Origin: Azorhizobium sp965227945
Lineage (GTDB): Bacteria; Pseudomonadota; Alphaproteobacteria; Rhizobiales; Xanthobacteraceae
DNA length: 64,000 nucleotides
Assembly: GCA_965227945.1 (NCBI GenBank)
Contig: CBDDGQ010000005.1
Span: 434,001-498,000, forward strand
Direction: 5' to 3'
Shown here: positions 43,656-52,647 of the stretch, one piece after another
How positions within the stretch are numbered: position 1 is the first letter of the stretch
Layout: every line of letters starts with the position of its first letter
The notes under the pieces: generated by a model
Told to the model about the DNA's origin: nothing
Databases searched by the model: none
The model's input: the letters and a program-made list of their open reading frames with translations, nothing else
Program-made: the position numbers and the translations under genes

Positions 43656-44987
43656 ATGCTCGAAACCCACGTTTCCAAGGCGGGCACGCCCCTGGTGGAG
43701 GTGTCCCATGTGGTGCAGTCGTTCAAGAAGAGCGACAACAACCGCTTCCTGGTGCTGGACGACGTCTCGCTGTCCATCGCGGAAGGGGAAATCGTCGGCC
43801 TGCTGGGCCGCTCCGGCTCCGGCAAGTCCACCTTGCTGCGCATCATCTCCGGCCTCGTCCCGCCCTATGCGGGCGAGGTGAAATGGTGCGGCGAGGCAGT
43901 GAACGGGCCCTGCAAGGGGCTGTCCATGGTGTTCCAGACCTTCGCTCTGTTCCCCTGGCTGACCGTGCTCCAGAATGTGGAGATCGGCCTGGAGGCGCTG
44001 GGCATCGATGCCACCGAGCGGCATCGCCGGGCCGAGCAGGCCATCGACCTCATCGGCCTCGGCGGCTTCGAGAGCGCCTATCCCAAGGAACTGTCCGGCG
44101 GGATGCGCCAGCGGGTGGGCTTTGCCCGAGCGCTGGTGGTGCATCCGCGCCTCATGCTCATGGACGAGCCCTTCTCGGCCCTCGACGTGCTGACCGCCGA
44201 GACCCTGCGCACCGACATCATCGACCTGTGGACCGACGGCCGGCTGCCCATCAAGTCGATCCTGATCGTGACCCACAATATCGAGGAGGCGGTGCTCATG
44301 TGCGACCGCGTCCTGATCTTCTCGTCCAACCCGGGCCGGGTGGCGCATGAGATGCCCATCACCTTGCCGCACCCGCGCGACCGCCTGGCGCCGGACTTCC
44401 GCGCCCTGGTGGAGGACATCTACGCCCGCATGACCAACCGGGATGCGCCGGGCGCCACCCCCACCGCCGGCCAGGGCACCGCCAGCCACGATGCCGGTCT
44501 CGCCACCGCGCTGGAGCCGGTGTCGACCAATCTGATGGCCGGTCTCCTGGAAGAGCTGGCGGACGCCCCCTACAACGGCCGCGCCGATTTGCCGGCCCTG
44601 GCGGACGGGCTGAACCTCTCCGCCGACGCGCTGTTCCCCATCGCCGAAACCCTGCAGATGCTGCGGTTCGCCGAAGTCACCGAGGGCGACCTCATTCTCA
44701 CCACCGAAGGCCGTCGCTTCGTGGAGGCGGACGTGGAGCCGCGCAAGAGCCAGTTCGCCCAGGCGCTGCTGGGCCATGTGGCGCTGGCCGCCCATATCCG
44801 CCGGGTGCTGGACGAGCGCCCCACCCACCGGGCGCCCTATTCGCGCTTCTCCGAGGAGCTGGAGGACCACATGTCCGAGGAGTTCGCCGAGCGCACCCTG
44901 CGCACCGTGATCTCCTGGGCACGCTATGGCGAAGCCTTCTCCTATGACGAGAAGACCCAGCAGTTCAGCCTGGAAGAGGAAGACTGA
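43656..44987 (+). CDS. NitT/TauT-type ABC ATPase with AAA-associated C-terminal domain
   Basis: This 443-residue protein has an N-terminal ATPase (about 1-260) with Walker A GRSGSGKST, Q-loop MVFQTFALFPW, signature LSGGMRQR, Walker B LMLMDEPFSALD and switch histidine THNIEEA. The wording is that of nitrate/sulfonate/taurine importers. The C-terminal 150 residues (about 290-440: NLMAGLLEELADAPYNGRADLPALAD, with TTEGRRFVEAD) form the AAA-associated domain (winged-helix-like), perhaps regulatory. GAGGAG precedes the ATG, 11 bp after the permease stop. A weak AGCCT/GGGCT stem followed by TTTTTT ends near 44999. Confidence 0.9.
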   Translation: MLETHVSKAGTPLVEVSHVVQSFKKSDNNRFLVLDDVSLSIAEGEIVGLLGRSGSGKSTLLRIISGLVPPYAGEVKWCGEAVNGPCKGLSMVFQTFALFPWLTVLQNVEIGLEALGIDATERHRRAEQAIDLIGLGGFESAYPKELSGGMRQRVGFARALVVHPRLMLMDEPFSALDVLTAETLRTDIIDLWTDGRLPIKSILIVTHNIEEAVLMCDRVLIFSSNPGRVAHEMPITLPHPRDRLAPDFRALVEDIYARMTNRDAPGATPTAGQGTASHDAGLATALEPVSTNLMAGLLEELADAPYNGRADLPALADGLNLSADALFPIAETLQMLRFAEVTEGDLILTTEGRRFVEADVEPRKSQFAQALLGHVALAAHIRRVLDERPTHRAPYSRFSEELEDHMSEEFAERTLRTVISWARYGEAFSYDEKTQQFSLEEED

Positions 44988-45140
44988 GGGGGCTTTTTTC
45001 TGGCGTGTGTGGCTGGCTCGGTTCGGCTTGATTTTCGACGCCGGCATCCGTAAATTGGCGCCTCGGTCGGGAGAGCTGCGGATTACGCGGTTCGTTGAAT
45101 TTATCTTCACTCGGCTGCATTTGATAATATAGTACCGCTC

Positions 45141-45899
45141 ATGCACATCTTGTATGTGGATGACTCTGGGTCAGTCGATAACCCTGAAGAACGACACTTC
45201 GTTCTCGGGGGGATCGCTATTTTTGAGCGGGGCATTTACCACCTCATCCGCGCAGCTGACGACTGTGTCGCTGGATTTGGCTTAGGCGATGCGCATGACA
45301 TCGAGCTTCACGGCAGTCCTATGTATTCGGGCAGAAGTGGAGTTTGGCGCACGGTTCGCGAACGCAGCCAGCGCGAGCAGATGATCAAGGATGCTTTGGG
45401 CGTCTTTACACCGTCGCAAAGTGTAAGATTGTTCGCTGTTGCCGTGGATAAGTCGGCTGTTGCGCCACACGATCCAGTTCAACTTGCATTTGAAGAACTA
45501 TGTAATCGGTTCAATTTATTTCTGCAGAGGGTCAATAATCGGAATCCGCGGGAATCTCATCGCGGATTGATCGTCATGGACGAGACCAAGCACGAAGCGC
45601 CATTGCAAGCATTGGCCCGCCACTTCCGCGTGAATGGTGGTCGCTGGGGTCACTTTCGGAATTTGGCCGAGGTGCCCTTCTTCGTTGATTCGAAAGCCTC
45701 TCGCCTGGTTCAGTTGGCTGACCTTGTCGCATACGCCACTTGGCGCAAATACGAACATAGCGACGGGCGGTTCTTCGATCCTCTGCTCCCGAAGTTCGAT
45801 GCAGACGGGGGCGTATTGCATGGCCTCGTCCACCGCCGCGGACAAGCGGAGTGCTATTGCCCAGCCTGCTATTCGCGGCGCTTGGGACGCGGGATCTAA
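45141..45899 (+). CDS. DUF3800 protein, RNase H-like fold predicted
   Basis: This 252-residue protein has the DUF3800 motifs: YVDDSGS at the N-terminus, DETKHE near 150 and the late QLADLVAYATWRKYE. The spaced acidic residues fit a nuclease-like RNase H fold, but activity is unproven. A cysteine pair (CYCPAC) sits near the C-terminus. Coding GC is visibly lower (about mid-50s percent by eye) than neighbours, and the leader 44988-45140 is AT-rich. That suggests recent transfer. Such genes often occur in mobile or defence islands, although no other such gene is next to it here. Confidence 0.85.
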   Translation: MHILYVDDSGSVDNPEERHFVLGGIAIFERGIYHLIRAADDCVAGFGLGDAHDIELHGSPMYSGRSGVWRTVRERSQREQMIKDALGVFTPSQSVRLFAVAVDKSAVAPHDPVQLAFEELCNRFNLFLQRVNNRNPRESHRGLIVMDETKHEAPLQALARHFRVNGGRWGHFRNLAEVPFFVDSKASRLVQLADLVAYATWRKYEHSDGRFFDPLLPKFDADGGVLHGLVHRRGQAECYCPACYSRRLGRGI

Positions 45900-45946
45900 G
45901 AACTCGGACGCGATGTTCGTCAGGCCGACAGGTTCGCTGTCCGCAA

Positions 45947-47302
45947 CTATCCGGCCTTGCCTTCGCCCTCGGTGAGGAAGTGCTCCAGCCAGTGGATGTC
46001 ATAGGCGCCGTCGGCAATGGCCTGGGTGCGCACCAGGATGCGGAACAGCGGCAAGGTGGTGTCGATGCCGTCCACCACGAATTCGTCCAGCGCCCGGCGC
46101 AGGCGCATGAGGCACTCCTCGCGGGTGCGGCCGTGGACGATGAGCTTGCCCACCAGCGAGTCATAATGCGGCGGGATCACATAGCCCTGGTAGGCGGCGC
46201 TATCCACGCGGATGCCGAGCCCGCCGGGCACATGATAATGGGTGATCTTGCCCGGTGAGGGGCGGAAGCTGTGCGGGTGCTCCGCATTGATGCGGCACTC
46301 GATGGCATGGCCGTCCAGCACGATGTCCGACTGGCGATAGGCCAGCGGCAGGCCGGCCGCCACGCGGATCTGCTCGTTGATGAGATCGATGCCGGTGATC
46401 ATCTCGGTCACCGGATGCTCCACCTGGATGCGGGTGTTCATCTCGATGAAATAGAACCGGCCGTCCTCATAGAGGAACTCCACCGTCCCGACGCCGAGAT
46501 ACTTAAGCTCGCGCATGGCGGCGGCCACCGTCTCGCCGATCTCCTGGCGCTGGGCGGCATTGAGGGCCGGGGAGGGGGCTTCTTCCCACACCTTCTGGTG
46601 GCGGCGCTGCAAGGAGCAGTCGCGCTCGCCCAGGTGGATGGCGTTGCCCTTGCCGTCGCCCAGCACCTGGATCTCGATGTGGCGCGGGGTGGAGAGGTAC
46701 TTCTCCAGATAGACCGCATCGTCGCCGAACGCCGCCTTGGCCTCCGTGCGGGCGGTGGAGAGGGCGCGGCTCAGATCGTCGGCGGTCATCGCCACCTTCA
46801 TGCCGCGCCCACCGCCGCCGGCGGCCGCCTTCACCAGCACCGGGAAGCCGATCTCGGCCGCCACGCGCTGGGCCTCCTCGTCCGAGGTGATGCCCCCGTC
46901 CGAGCCGGGCACCACGGGAATGCCGAGGCGCTGGGCGGTCTTCTTGGCTTCGATCTTGTCGCCCATGATGCGGATGTGCTCCGCCTTGGGGCCGATGAAG
47001 TGGATGTTGTGGTCGGCGAGGATTTCGGCGAAGCGGGCATTCTCCGCCAGGAAGCCGTAGCCCGGATGCACCGCATCGGCGCCGGTGATCTCGCAGGCCG
47101 CCAGCAGAGACGGGATGTTCAGATAGCTGTCGCGGGCCGCCGGCGGGCCGATGCAGACGCTCTCGTCGGCGAGGCGCACATGCATGGCATCGGCGTCCGC
47201 CGTGGAATGGACGGCCACGGTCGCGATCCCCAGTTCCTTGCACGCGCGCAGGATACGCAGGGCGATCTCGCCGCGGTTGGCGATCAGGATTTTCTCGAAC
47301 AT
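45947..47302 (-). CDS. accC: Acetyl-CoA carboxylase, biotin carboxylase subunit
   Basis: This 451-residue ATP-grasp enzyme carboxylates biotin on AccB in fatty acid synthesis. It has the opening FEKILIANRGEIALRI, the glycine-rich loop KAAAGGGGRGMK, HLGERDCSLQRRHQK and EMNTRIQVEHPVTEM, with the catalytic glutamate and arginine. ECRINAEHPHSFRPSPG also fits. A second ATG lies three codons upstream. It is downstream of accB (243 bp apart), a conserved order; the normal neighbour aat is about 4 kb away beyond an ABC transporter and a DUF3800 gene. Confidence 0.97.
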   Translation of the reverse strand: MFEKILIANRGEIALRILRACKELGIATVAVHSTADADAMHVRLADESVCIGPPAARDSYLNIPSLLAACEITGADAVHPGYGFLAENARFAEILADHNIHFIGPKAEHIRIMGDKIEAKKTAQRLGIPVVPGSDGGITSDEEAQRVAAEIGFPVLVKAAAGGGGRGMKVAMTADDLSRALSTARTEAKAAFGDDAVYLEKYLSTPRHIEIQVLGDGKGNAIHLGERDCSLQRRHQKVWEEAPSPALNAAQRQEIGETVAAAMRELKYLGVGTVEFLYEDGRFYFIEMNTRIQVEHPVTEMITGIDLINEQIRVAAGLPLAYRQSDIVLDGHAIECRINAEHPHSFRPSPGKITHYHVPGGLGIRVDSAAYQGYVIPPHYDSLVGKLIVHGRTREECLMRLRRALDEFVVDGIDTTLPLFRILVRTQAIADGAYDIHWLEHFLTEGEGKAG

Positions 47303-47545
47303 CGGACCCATGCCTGCCTTGGGAGCGCGACGCCCTCGCCCTGCGGCGCAGGGGAGGGCAGTCGGTCTCATGCCTCGAATGCGAAGACGGACGGGCCGTG
47401 CGGATGGCCCAGCGCGCCGGCTTCGATTGTCCCGAACGCCCCCCGGCGGGGCGGCGTCATCGTGTCCGCTGGCCCGGCGCCCCGTCTCACACAATGGGTC
47501 GGGGGACGGCGGCCACGGAGCGGCGCCGCTGCGGGCGCCGGTCGA

Positions 47546-48019
47546 TCACTCGATCACGAGCAGGGGCTCGCCATATTCCACCGGATGGCCGTTATCCACC
47601 AGGATGCGGGTCACCGTGCCAGCCCGCGGCGCGGGGATGGCGTTCATGGTCTTCATGGCTTCGACGATCAGCAGCGACTGACCCTCGCGCACCTGGGTGC
47701 CCACGTTCACGAAGTTGGCCGCACCGGGCTCGGGCGCCAGATAGATGGTGCCCACCATCGGGGAGGTGACCACCCCGGGGTGTTTCGAGAAGTCGATGGC
47801 GGCGGCATCCGCCACCATGGGCGGCGGGGCGGCGGCGGCCACCGGCGCCGCCAGGGGGGCGGCGGCGACCGTCACGGTGGCCGGTGCCCGCACCACGCGA
47901 ATGCGCAGATCGTCGTTCTGCACCTCGATCTCGGTGAGGTCGCTGCCCGAAAGCAAGGTGGCGATCTCGCGGATGAGGGCGGTGTCGATGGGGGTCTTGG
48001 TTGGTTTCATCATGGTCAT
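47546..48019 (-). CDS. accB: Biotin carboxyl carrier protein of acetyl-CoA carboxylase
   Basis: This 157-residue protein (start at MTMMKPTK; ATGs two and three codons on are also possible) has a short N-terminal domain (IDTALIREIATLLSGSDLTEIEVQ). An Ala/Pro linker (about 45-72) leads to a C-terminal biotinyl domain with EAMKTMN, whose lysine (about residue 123) carries biotin. The swinging arm brings carboxybiotin to AccA/AccD. It lies between aroQ and accC on the same strand, the usual aroQ-accB-accC order. Confidence 0.96.
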   Translation of the reverse strand: MTMMKPTKTPIDTALIREIATLLSGSDLTEIEVQNDDLRIRVVRAPATVTVAAAPLAAPVAAAAPPPMVADAAAIDFSKHPGVVTSPMVGTIYLAPEPGAANFVNVGTQVREGQSLLIVEAMKTMNAIPAPRAGTVTRILVDNGHPVEYGEPLLVIE

Positions 48020-48071
48020 GCACACGCGCGGCGGGGGCCACGCAGGAGCTCCTTGCGGATGGCAATAAAGG

Positions 48072-48515
48072 TCATGCGCGGGCTGGCCGCGCGGTGGCGA
48101 GCGCCGCAATGCCCAGAGCGTAGCTCTGCGGGCCGAAGCCGCAGATCACGCCCCGGACGACGGGGGAGAGATAGGAATGGTGGCGAAAGGCTTCGCGGGC
48201 GAACACGTTGGACAGATGCACCTCCACCGTCGGCACGCCGACGGCGGCAATGGCATCGCGCAGGGCCACCGAGGTGTGGGTGTAGGCGCCGGCATTGAGC
48301 ACGATGCCCACCGCGCCGGCCGCGCCCTGGATCAGATCCACCAGCGCGCCTTCATGATTGGTCTGCTGGAAGACCAGCTCCAGGCCGTGCTGGCGGGCGG
48401 TGTCGCGGCACAATGCCTCCACGTCGGCCAGCGTCGCCGCGCCATAGATGGCGGGCTCGCGTGTGCCGAGCAGATTGAGATTGGGCCCATTGAGGACGTG
48501 GATGGTGTCGGACAT
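48072..48515 (-). CDS. aroQ: Type II 3-dehydroquinate dehydratase
   Basis: This 147-residue shikimate-pathway enzyme removes water from 3-dehydroquinate. Type II motifs are LNGPNLNLLGTREPAIYG with the catalytic tyrosine, the NHEGALVD stretch, LNAGAYTHTSVALRDA and EVHLSNVFAREAFRHHS with the catalytic histidine. It heads the aroQ-accB-accC block. The intergenic region upstream of it holds two GC-rich palindromes. Confidence 0.96.
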   Translation of the reverse strand: MSDTIHVLNGPNLNLLGTREPAIYGAATLADVEALCRDTARQHGLELVFQQTNHEGALVDLIQGAAGAVGIVLNAGAYTHTSVALRDAIAAVGVPTVEVHLSNVFAREAFRHHSYLSPVVRGVICGFGPQSYALGIAALATARPARA

Positions 48516-48631
48516 CCGGTACGGTTCAGCCTGCGACCCGGTCGCGCCGGGCCCGCGCGGTTATAGGGGTCCTTCCGCCGCAAGGAAAGACGGCAGAAGA
48601 CACCATTCACCGAACCGTCATTGAGGGCGCC

Positions 48632-48672
48632 GCCGCCGGGGGCGGCAGCGCCGGGCGCGCGCGCGCCCGGCG
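48632..48672. repeat. GC palindromes between the dsbA-family gene and aroQ
   Basis: GCCGCC pairs with GGCGGC around GGG (48632-48646). Directly after comes a perfect 24-bp palindrome, CGCCGGGCGCGC joined to GCGCGCCCGGCG (48649-48672), containing an alternating GC run. It sits 16 bp past the end of the dsbA-family gene on the minus strand. It could form a cruciform or a U-less terminator. Confidence 0.6.
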
Positions 48673-48687
48673 TGTGGCATGCGGGGG

Positions 48688-49452
48688 TCAGTTGGCGACG
48701 GTCTTGCCGCTTCCGGAGACCGCCTCTTGCAGCTTCTCCAGGCCCACCGCGCCGACGATCACGTCATCGCCGATCACGAACGAGGGCGTGCCGTTGAGGC
48801 CCAGTGCCTGGGCGATCTTCATGCTTTCGTCCAGCGTGGCATTGAGTTCCGGCGAGGTGGCCTGCTTCTGCAGCAACGCCGTGTCGATGCCCACTTCCTT
48901 GGCTGCCGCCAGCGCCCGGGCGCGATCGGCCTGGCCGCGTCCGCCCAGCAGGGCCTGATGGAACGCCAGGTATTTGTCGGGCGCCACCATGCGCACGGCC
49001 ACCGCCACCTGGGCGGCTTCCACCGAGCCCGGTCCGAGCACGGGGAATTCGCGCAGCACCACCTTCAGATCGGGATTGTCTTTGATGAGGGCGTTGATGT
49101 CCGACAAGGTGTGCTTGCAGTAGCCGCAGTTGTAATCGAAGAACTCCACCAGGGTGACCTTGCCCTTGGGGTTGCCGATCACCACGCCGCGCGGGCTGTC
49201 GAACACCAAAGGCTTGATGCCGGCGAGGGTCTTGGCCCGGGCCTGGGCTTCGGCATCGCTCTGGCGCTTCTCCAGAACACCGATGGCTTCCTGCAGCACT
49301 TCGGGATTCTTCATCAGATAATCGCGGATCAGCGGGCCGAGTTCTGCCTTCTCCGCATCGGTGAAGGCGGCGGCCGGAACCACGGCCATGGCCGTCATCC
49401 CGAGGACGGCCACGGCGGCAAGAGCGGCGCGTAGGCCGGTGCGGGACAGCAT
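48688..49452 (-). CDS. DsbA-family thioredoxin-fold oxidoreductase
   Basis: The ATG at 49452 has GGAGAATAAG upstream, which decides it over ATGs four and eight codons earlier; the product is 254 residues. A signal peptide (LRAALAAVAVLGMTAMA, cleavage after AAA) leads to a helical region. The thioredoxin fold follows with CGYC active site (FFDYNCGYCK) and the cis-proline loop GTPSF. It resembles the DsbA/ScsC-like proteins of alphaproteobacteria (BDB-type), which oxidise or isomerise periplasmic disulfides. It lies 30 bp after an M48 protease gene on the same strand, perhaps one transcript. Confidence 0.9.
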   Translation of the reverse strand: MLSRTGLRAALAAVAVLGMTAMAVVPAAAFTDAEKAELGPLIRDYLMKNPEVLQEAIGVLEKRQSDAEAQARAKTLAGIKPLVFDSPRGVVIGNPKGKVTLVEFFDYNCGYCKHTLSDINALIKDNPDLKVVLREFPVLGPGSVEAAQVAVAVRMVAPDKYLAFHQALLGGRGQADRARALAAAKEVGIDTALLQKQATSPELNATLDESMKIAQALGLNGTPSFVIGDDVIVGAVGLEKLQEAVSGSGKTVAN

Positions 49453-49481
49453 CTTATTCTCCATGAGCGGGGTCATAGCCT

Positions 49482-50912
49482 CTAATTGTCACCGGATTTC
49501 GGCGGCTTGCTATTCACGATGTCGTCGGCCTTCAGCCAGCCGGGTGAACCGGGAGGAAAGCCCTCCCGGGCCCGCGCCGCCAATTCCCGCGCGGTGCGGA
49601 AATCGCCGCTGGCGAGGGACGCCTGGGACGAGGCCAGATAGGCCGCCGGCCGATTGTTCTTGCGATCATAGGCCTTGGCGAGCGATCGCCAGCCGCCGGC
49701 GCTATCGGGATCGCGCTGCGTGGCCTGGACCAGTTCGCGGATCGCCTCATCCGTATAGGCCGGATTGCCCGACTCGACGAGGGCCTGGCCCAGCATGGCC
49801 CGGATCAAGGGGGCGCCATTGGTCATGGCGACCGCCTTCCGCAGCGGTGCCAGCGCTTCGCCCGCGCGTCCGCTTTCCAGCAGCGCCTGGCCCTTCAATT
49901 CCTGGAAGTAGGGATTGCCCGGTTCCTTGGCGATCAGCGAATCGATCTGCGCCACGGCGCCCGACACGCTGCCGTAGCGATAGGCGGAAATCGCCCGGGC
50001 GTAGAGGGCGGGCATGGAATTGTCGTTGATGGGATAGCGCCGCGCCACCACGTCCGGCCGCTCGGAAAAGGCGACCAGCTTGGCCCGCATCATGTCATGG
50101 CGCGCCTGCAAAGCGGGGGGATCCTTGGTGTTGTAATAGGGGCTCTTTTTGGCCAGTTCCTCCAGCGCGGCGATGCGCTCGCGGGCCATGGGGTGGCTCA
50201 GCAGATAGGGGTCCACCCGCTGGCTGAGGAACAATTGGTCGTTCTGAAAGCGCTCGAAGGTCTCCAGCATGCCCTTGGCCGACTGCTGGGTGGCGGTGAG
50301 ATAGCTCACCGCCGAGCGGTCCGCGGACTGCTCTTCGCTGCGCTGATAGGCCAGCAGCGAGCGGCGGATCATCTCCTGGGGGGCGAGCACGGCGCCCGCG
50401 GCGGCATTGCTGAGATTGCCGCCCCCGGCACCGCTGGCCGCCCCCGCGGCCACGCCGCCGGCCGCCAGCAGCATGGCGACCACGGCCATGGTCTGCGCGC
50501 CCGCGATCTGCTCGCGGCGCCGGGCCAGATGACCGCCGGCGATGTGGCCGGTCTCATGGGCCAGCACGCCGATGATCTGGTTGGGCGTGGTGGAATCCAC
50601 CAGCGCGCCGGTGTTGATGAAGATGCGCCGCCCGTCCGCCACGAAGGCATTGAAGGAGGGGTCGTTGATGAGCACCACTTCCACATTCTGCTGCGCCAGC
50701 CCGGCCACCTTGAGGATCGGGCGGGTGTAATCGCGCAGCAAATTCTCGATCTCGGTGTCGCGAATCACCTGCGGGCCGCGGCCGGGGGAGGACTGGGCCA
50801 GCGCCGGGGTGATGGCCAGATGCGCGGCAGCGAGCACGCCGGCCAGCGCACCGAGCGTGCCGGCCATGCGGCGCAGCACCGAGACAGCGGGACCGGGCAG
50901 CGCGGCAGTCAT
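49482..50912 (-). CDS. Periplasmic M48 metalloprotease with TPR domain (BepA-like)
   Basis: This 476-residue protein has a signal peptide ending near ALAQ. An M48 domain (about 60-265) carries the zinc motif HETGH and the downstream SEEQSADRSAV that supplies the third ligand. A C-terminal TPR region follows (about 300-450: AQIDSLIAKEPGNPYFQELKG). This is the BepA/YfgC layout, which degrades stalled outer-membrane proteins and aids assembly of LptD. Located upstream of the DsbA-family gene on the same strand, a sensible partner for disulfide-containing envelope proteins. Divergent from an aminotransferase across 343 bp with no recognised motif. Confidence 0.93.
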   Translation of the reverse strand: MTAALPGPAVSVLRRMAGTLGALAGVLAAAHLAITPALAQSSPGRGPQVIRDTEIENLLRDYTRPILKVAGLAQQNVEVVLINDPSFNAFVADGRRIFINTGALVDSTTPNQIIGVLAHETGHIAGGHLARRREQIAGAQTMAVVAMLLAAGGVAAGAASGAGGGNLSNAAAGAVLAPQEMIRRSLLAYQRSEEQSADRSAVSYLTATQQSAKGMLETFERFQNDQLFLSQRVDPYLLSHPMARERIAALEELAKKSPYYNTKDPPALQARHDMMRAKLVAFSERPDVVARRYPINDNSMPALYARAISAYRYGSVSGAVAQIDSLIAKEPGNPYFQELKGQALLESGRAGEALAPLRKAVAMTNGAPLIRAMLGQALVESGNPAYTDEAIRELVQATQRDPDSAGGWRSLAKAYDRKNNRPAAYLASSQASLASGDFRTARELAARAREGFPPGSPGWLKADDIVNSKPPKSGDN

Positions 50913-51255
50913 GGCATAAAGTCATCCCAAGCTTCGCGGCGTCGGACGGACCGGGCGGCCCGCCTGCGGCGCGGTGGTGATCCGTCGGCAGCGTCCGGGC
51001 ACTGCCCGAGCCACCTTGGCGGCGGGCCGGCGACGGGCTAGGAGAGCGACCTGCCCGCGGCACCGGCTTGCACGGGAGATGAGTCCGCCAAGGATCGCCG
51101 CCACACGGGTCGGCGTCACCGGCGCGCCGCCCCTCCCCACAAACGGCGTGGCCTCAAGCGTTACCTTACGGTGCCGCCCTGTCTACCCTCAGCGGGAATG
51201 CGGCGGCAAGACGGCGGCGCGCCGGGCCGCCGGGGACCGGCCGCCCTCCGGCCGC

Positions 51256-52455
51256 ATGAAAGCGAAGCCCATGACCGCGCGTTCCAATCTTCCCGGCCTG
51301 ATGGCCGCTTCCCGCCGCAGCGATGTGGCGCCCTTCATCGTCATGGACGTGATGGAGCATGCGGCGCGCCTGGAGGCGGACGGGGCAAGGGTGATCCATC
51401 TGGAGGTGGGCCAGCCCGCCGCACCGGCGCCGCTCACCGCCCGCCGCGCCGCCGCCGCCGCCTTGGAGCGGGGGCAGGTGGGCTATACGGCGGCGCTCGG
51501 CATGCCGGCGCTGCGGGCCCGCATCGCCCGGCATTACAAGGACACCCACGGCCTCGAGCTTGATCCCGAACGGGTGGTGGTGACCAATGGCTCGTCGGGC
51601 GGTTTCATCCTGGCGTTCCTGGCGCTGTTCGAGCCCGGCGACCGGGTGGCCATCGCCGCGCCCGGCTATCCGCCCTATCGCCATGTGCTCTCGGCGCTGG
51701 GCTGCGAGCCGGTGCTGATCGAGACCCGGGCGGAGGATCGCTTCGCCCTGACGCCGGAGACCTTGCGCGCCGCCCATGCTCAGAAGCCGCTGAAGGGCGT
51801 GCTGGTGGCCAGCCCCGCCAATCCCACCGGCACCATGATGGACCGCGCGGCGCTCACCGCCTTGTGCGCGGCGGCGCGGGACATGGGCCTGCGCTTCGTG
51901 TCCGACGAGATCTATCACGGGCTCGACTATGCCTTCCCGGCGGTGAGCGCCGCAGAGATCGCGCCCGACGCGGTGATCATCAATTCCTTCTCCAAATATT
52001 TCTGCATGACCGGCTGGCGGGTGGGCTGGATGGTGGTGCCGCCGGGCCTGTCCCGCACCATGGAGCGCCTGCAGCAGAACCTTTCGATCTCGGTGCCCAC
52101 CCTGTCGCAGATCGCCGCCGAAGCCGCCTTCGACGGCACAGAGGAAATGGAAGCGGTCAAGCGCGGCTATGAGGAGAATCGGCGCATTCTCACCGCCGGC
52201 CTGCCCACCATCGGCCTGGAGCATTTCCTGCCCGCCGATGGAGCCTTCTACCTCTATGCGGACGTCTCCCGCTTCACCGGCGATTCGCATGCTTTTGCCA
52301 CCCGCCTGCTGGATGCGGCGCACGTGGCCGCGACGCCTGGGGTCGATTTCGATCCGTTCCGCGGCAAGGAGTTCCTGCGCCTGTCCTATGCCGGCGCGCC
52401 GGAGGACATGCGCGAGGCGGTGACGCGCATCGGCGCCTTCCTGGCCAAGGAATAG
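51256..52455 (+). CDS. PLP-dependent class I/II aminotransferase
   Basis: The product is 399 residues from the ATG at 51256; the ATG at 51271 is an equally good start. PLP-fold motifs include VTNGSSGGFILAF, APGYPPYRHVL, SPANPTGTMM, FVSDEIYHGLDY and SFSKYFCMTGWRVGW with the Schiff-base lysine. RLSYAGAPEDM near the end supplies the carboxylate-binding arginine. It groups with aspartate-aminotransferase-like enzymes, several of which act on aromatic or branched keto acids. No biosynthetic partner is adjacent, so the substrate is not assigned. Confidence 0.9.
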   Translation: MKAKPMTARSNLPGLMAASRRSDVAPFIVMDVMEHAARLEADGARVIHLEVGQPAAPAPLTARRAAAAALERGQVGYTAALGMPALRARIARHYKDTHGLELDPERVVVTNGSSGGFILAFLALFEPGDRVAIAAPGYPPYRHVLSALGCEPVLIETRAEDRFALTPETLRAAHAQKPLKGVLVASPANPTGTMMDRAALTALCAAARDMGLRFVSDEIYHGLDYAFPAVSAAEIAPDAVIINSFSKYFCMTGWRVGWMVVPPGLSRTMERLQQNLSISVPTLSQIAAEAAFDGTEEMEAVKRGYEENRRILTAGLPTIGLEHFLPADGAFYLYADVSRFTGDSHAFATRLLDAAHVAATPGVDFDPFRGKEFLRLSYAGAPEDMREAVTRIGAFLAKE

Positions 52456-52647
52456 GGTCGGCGCACCGTCGAGCCGGCGTCGATCCCGGGCGCGGATCGC
52501 ACGGCGAAGCGCGGCGTAGGGCGCCCCCGCGCGATCGCCCGCAAACCGTTGTGCGGTGCGGCATCCAACTCGCCCGTTGCGACTTTCCGGCGCACCCCTC
52601 ACACTCCCTCCCATAAAAAAGTGGGATGGAAACGAAGGGGTGGATTC

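Noticed and set aside
46271..48298. Open frame of 675 codons on the plus strand
   Set aside because: Antisense shadow of accC, accB and aroQ, whose identity is certain.
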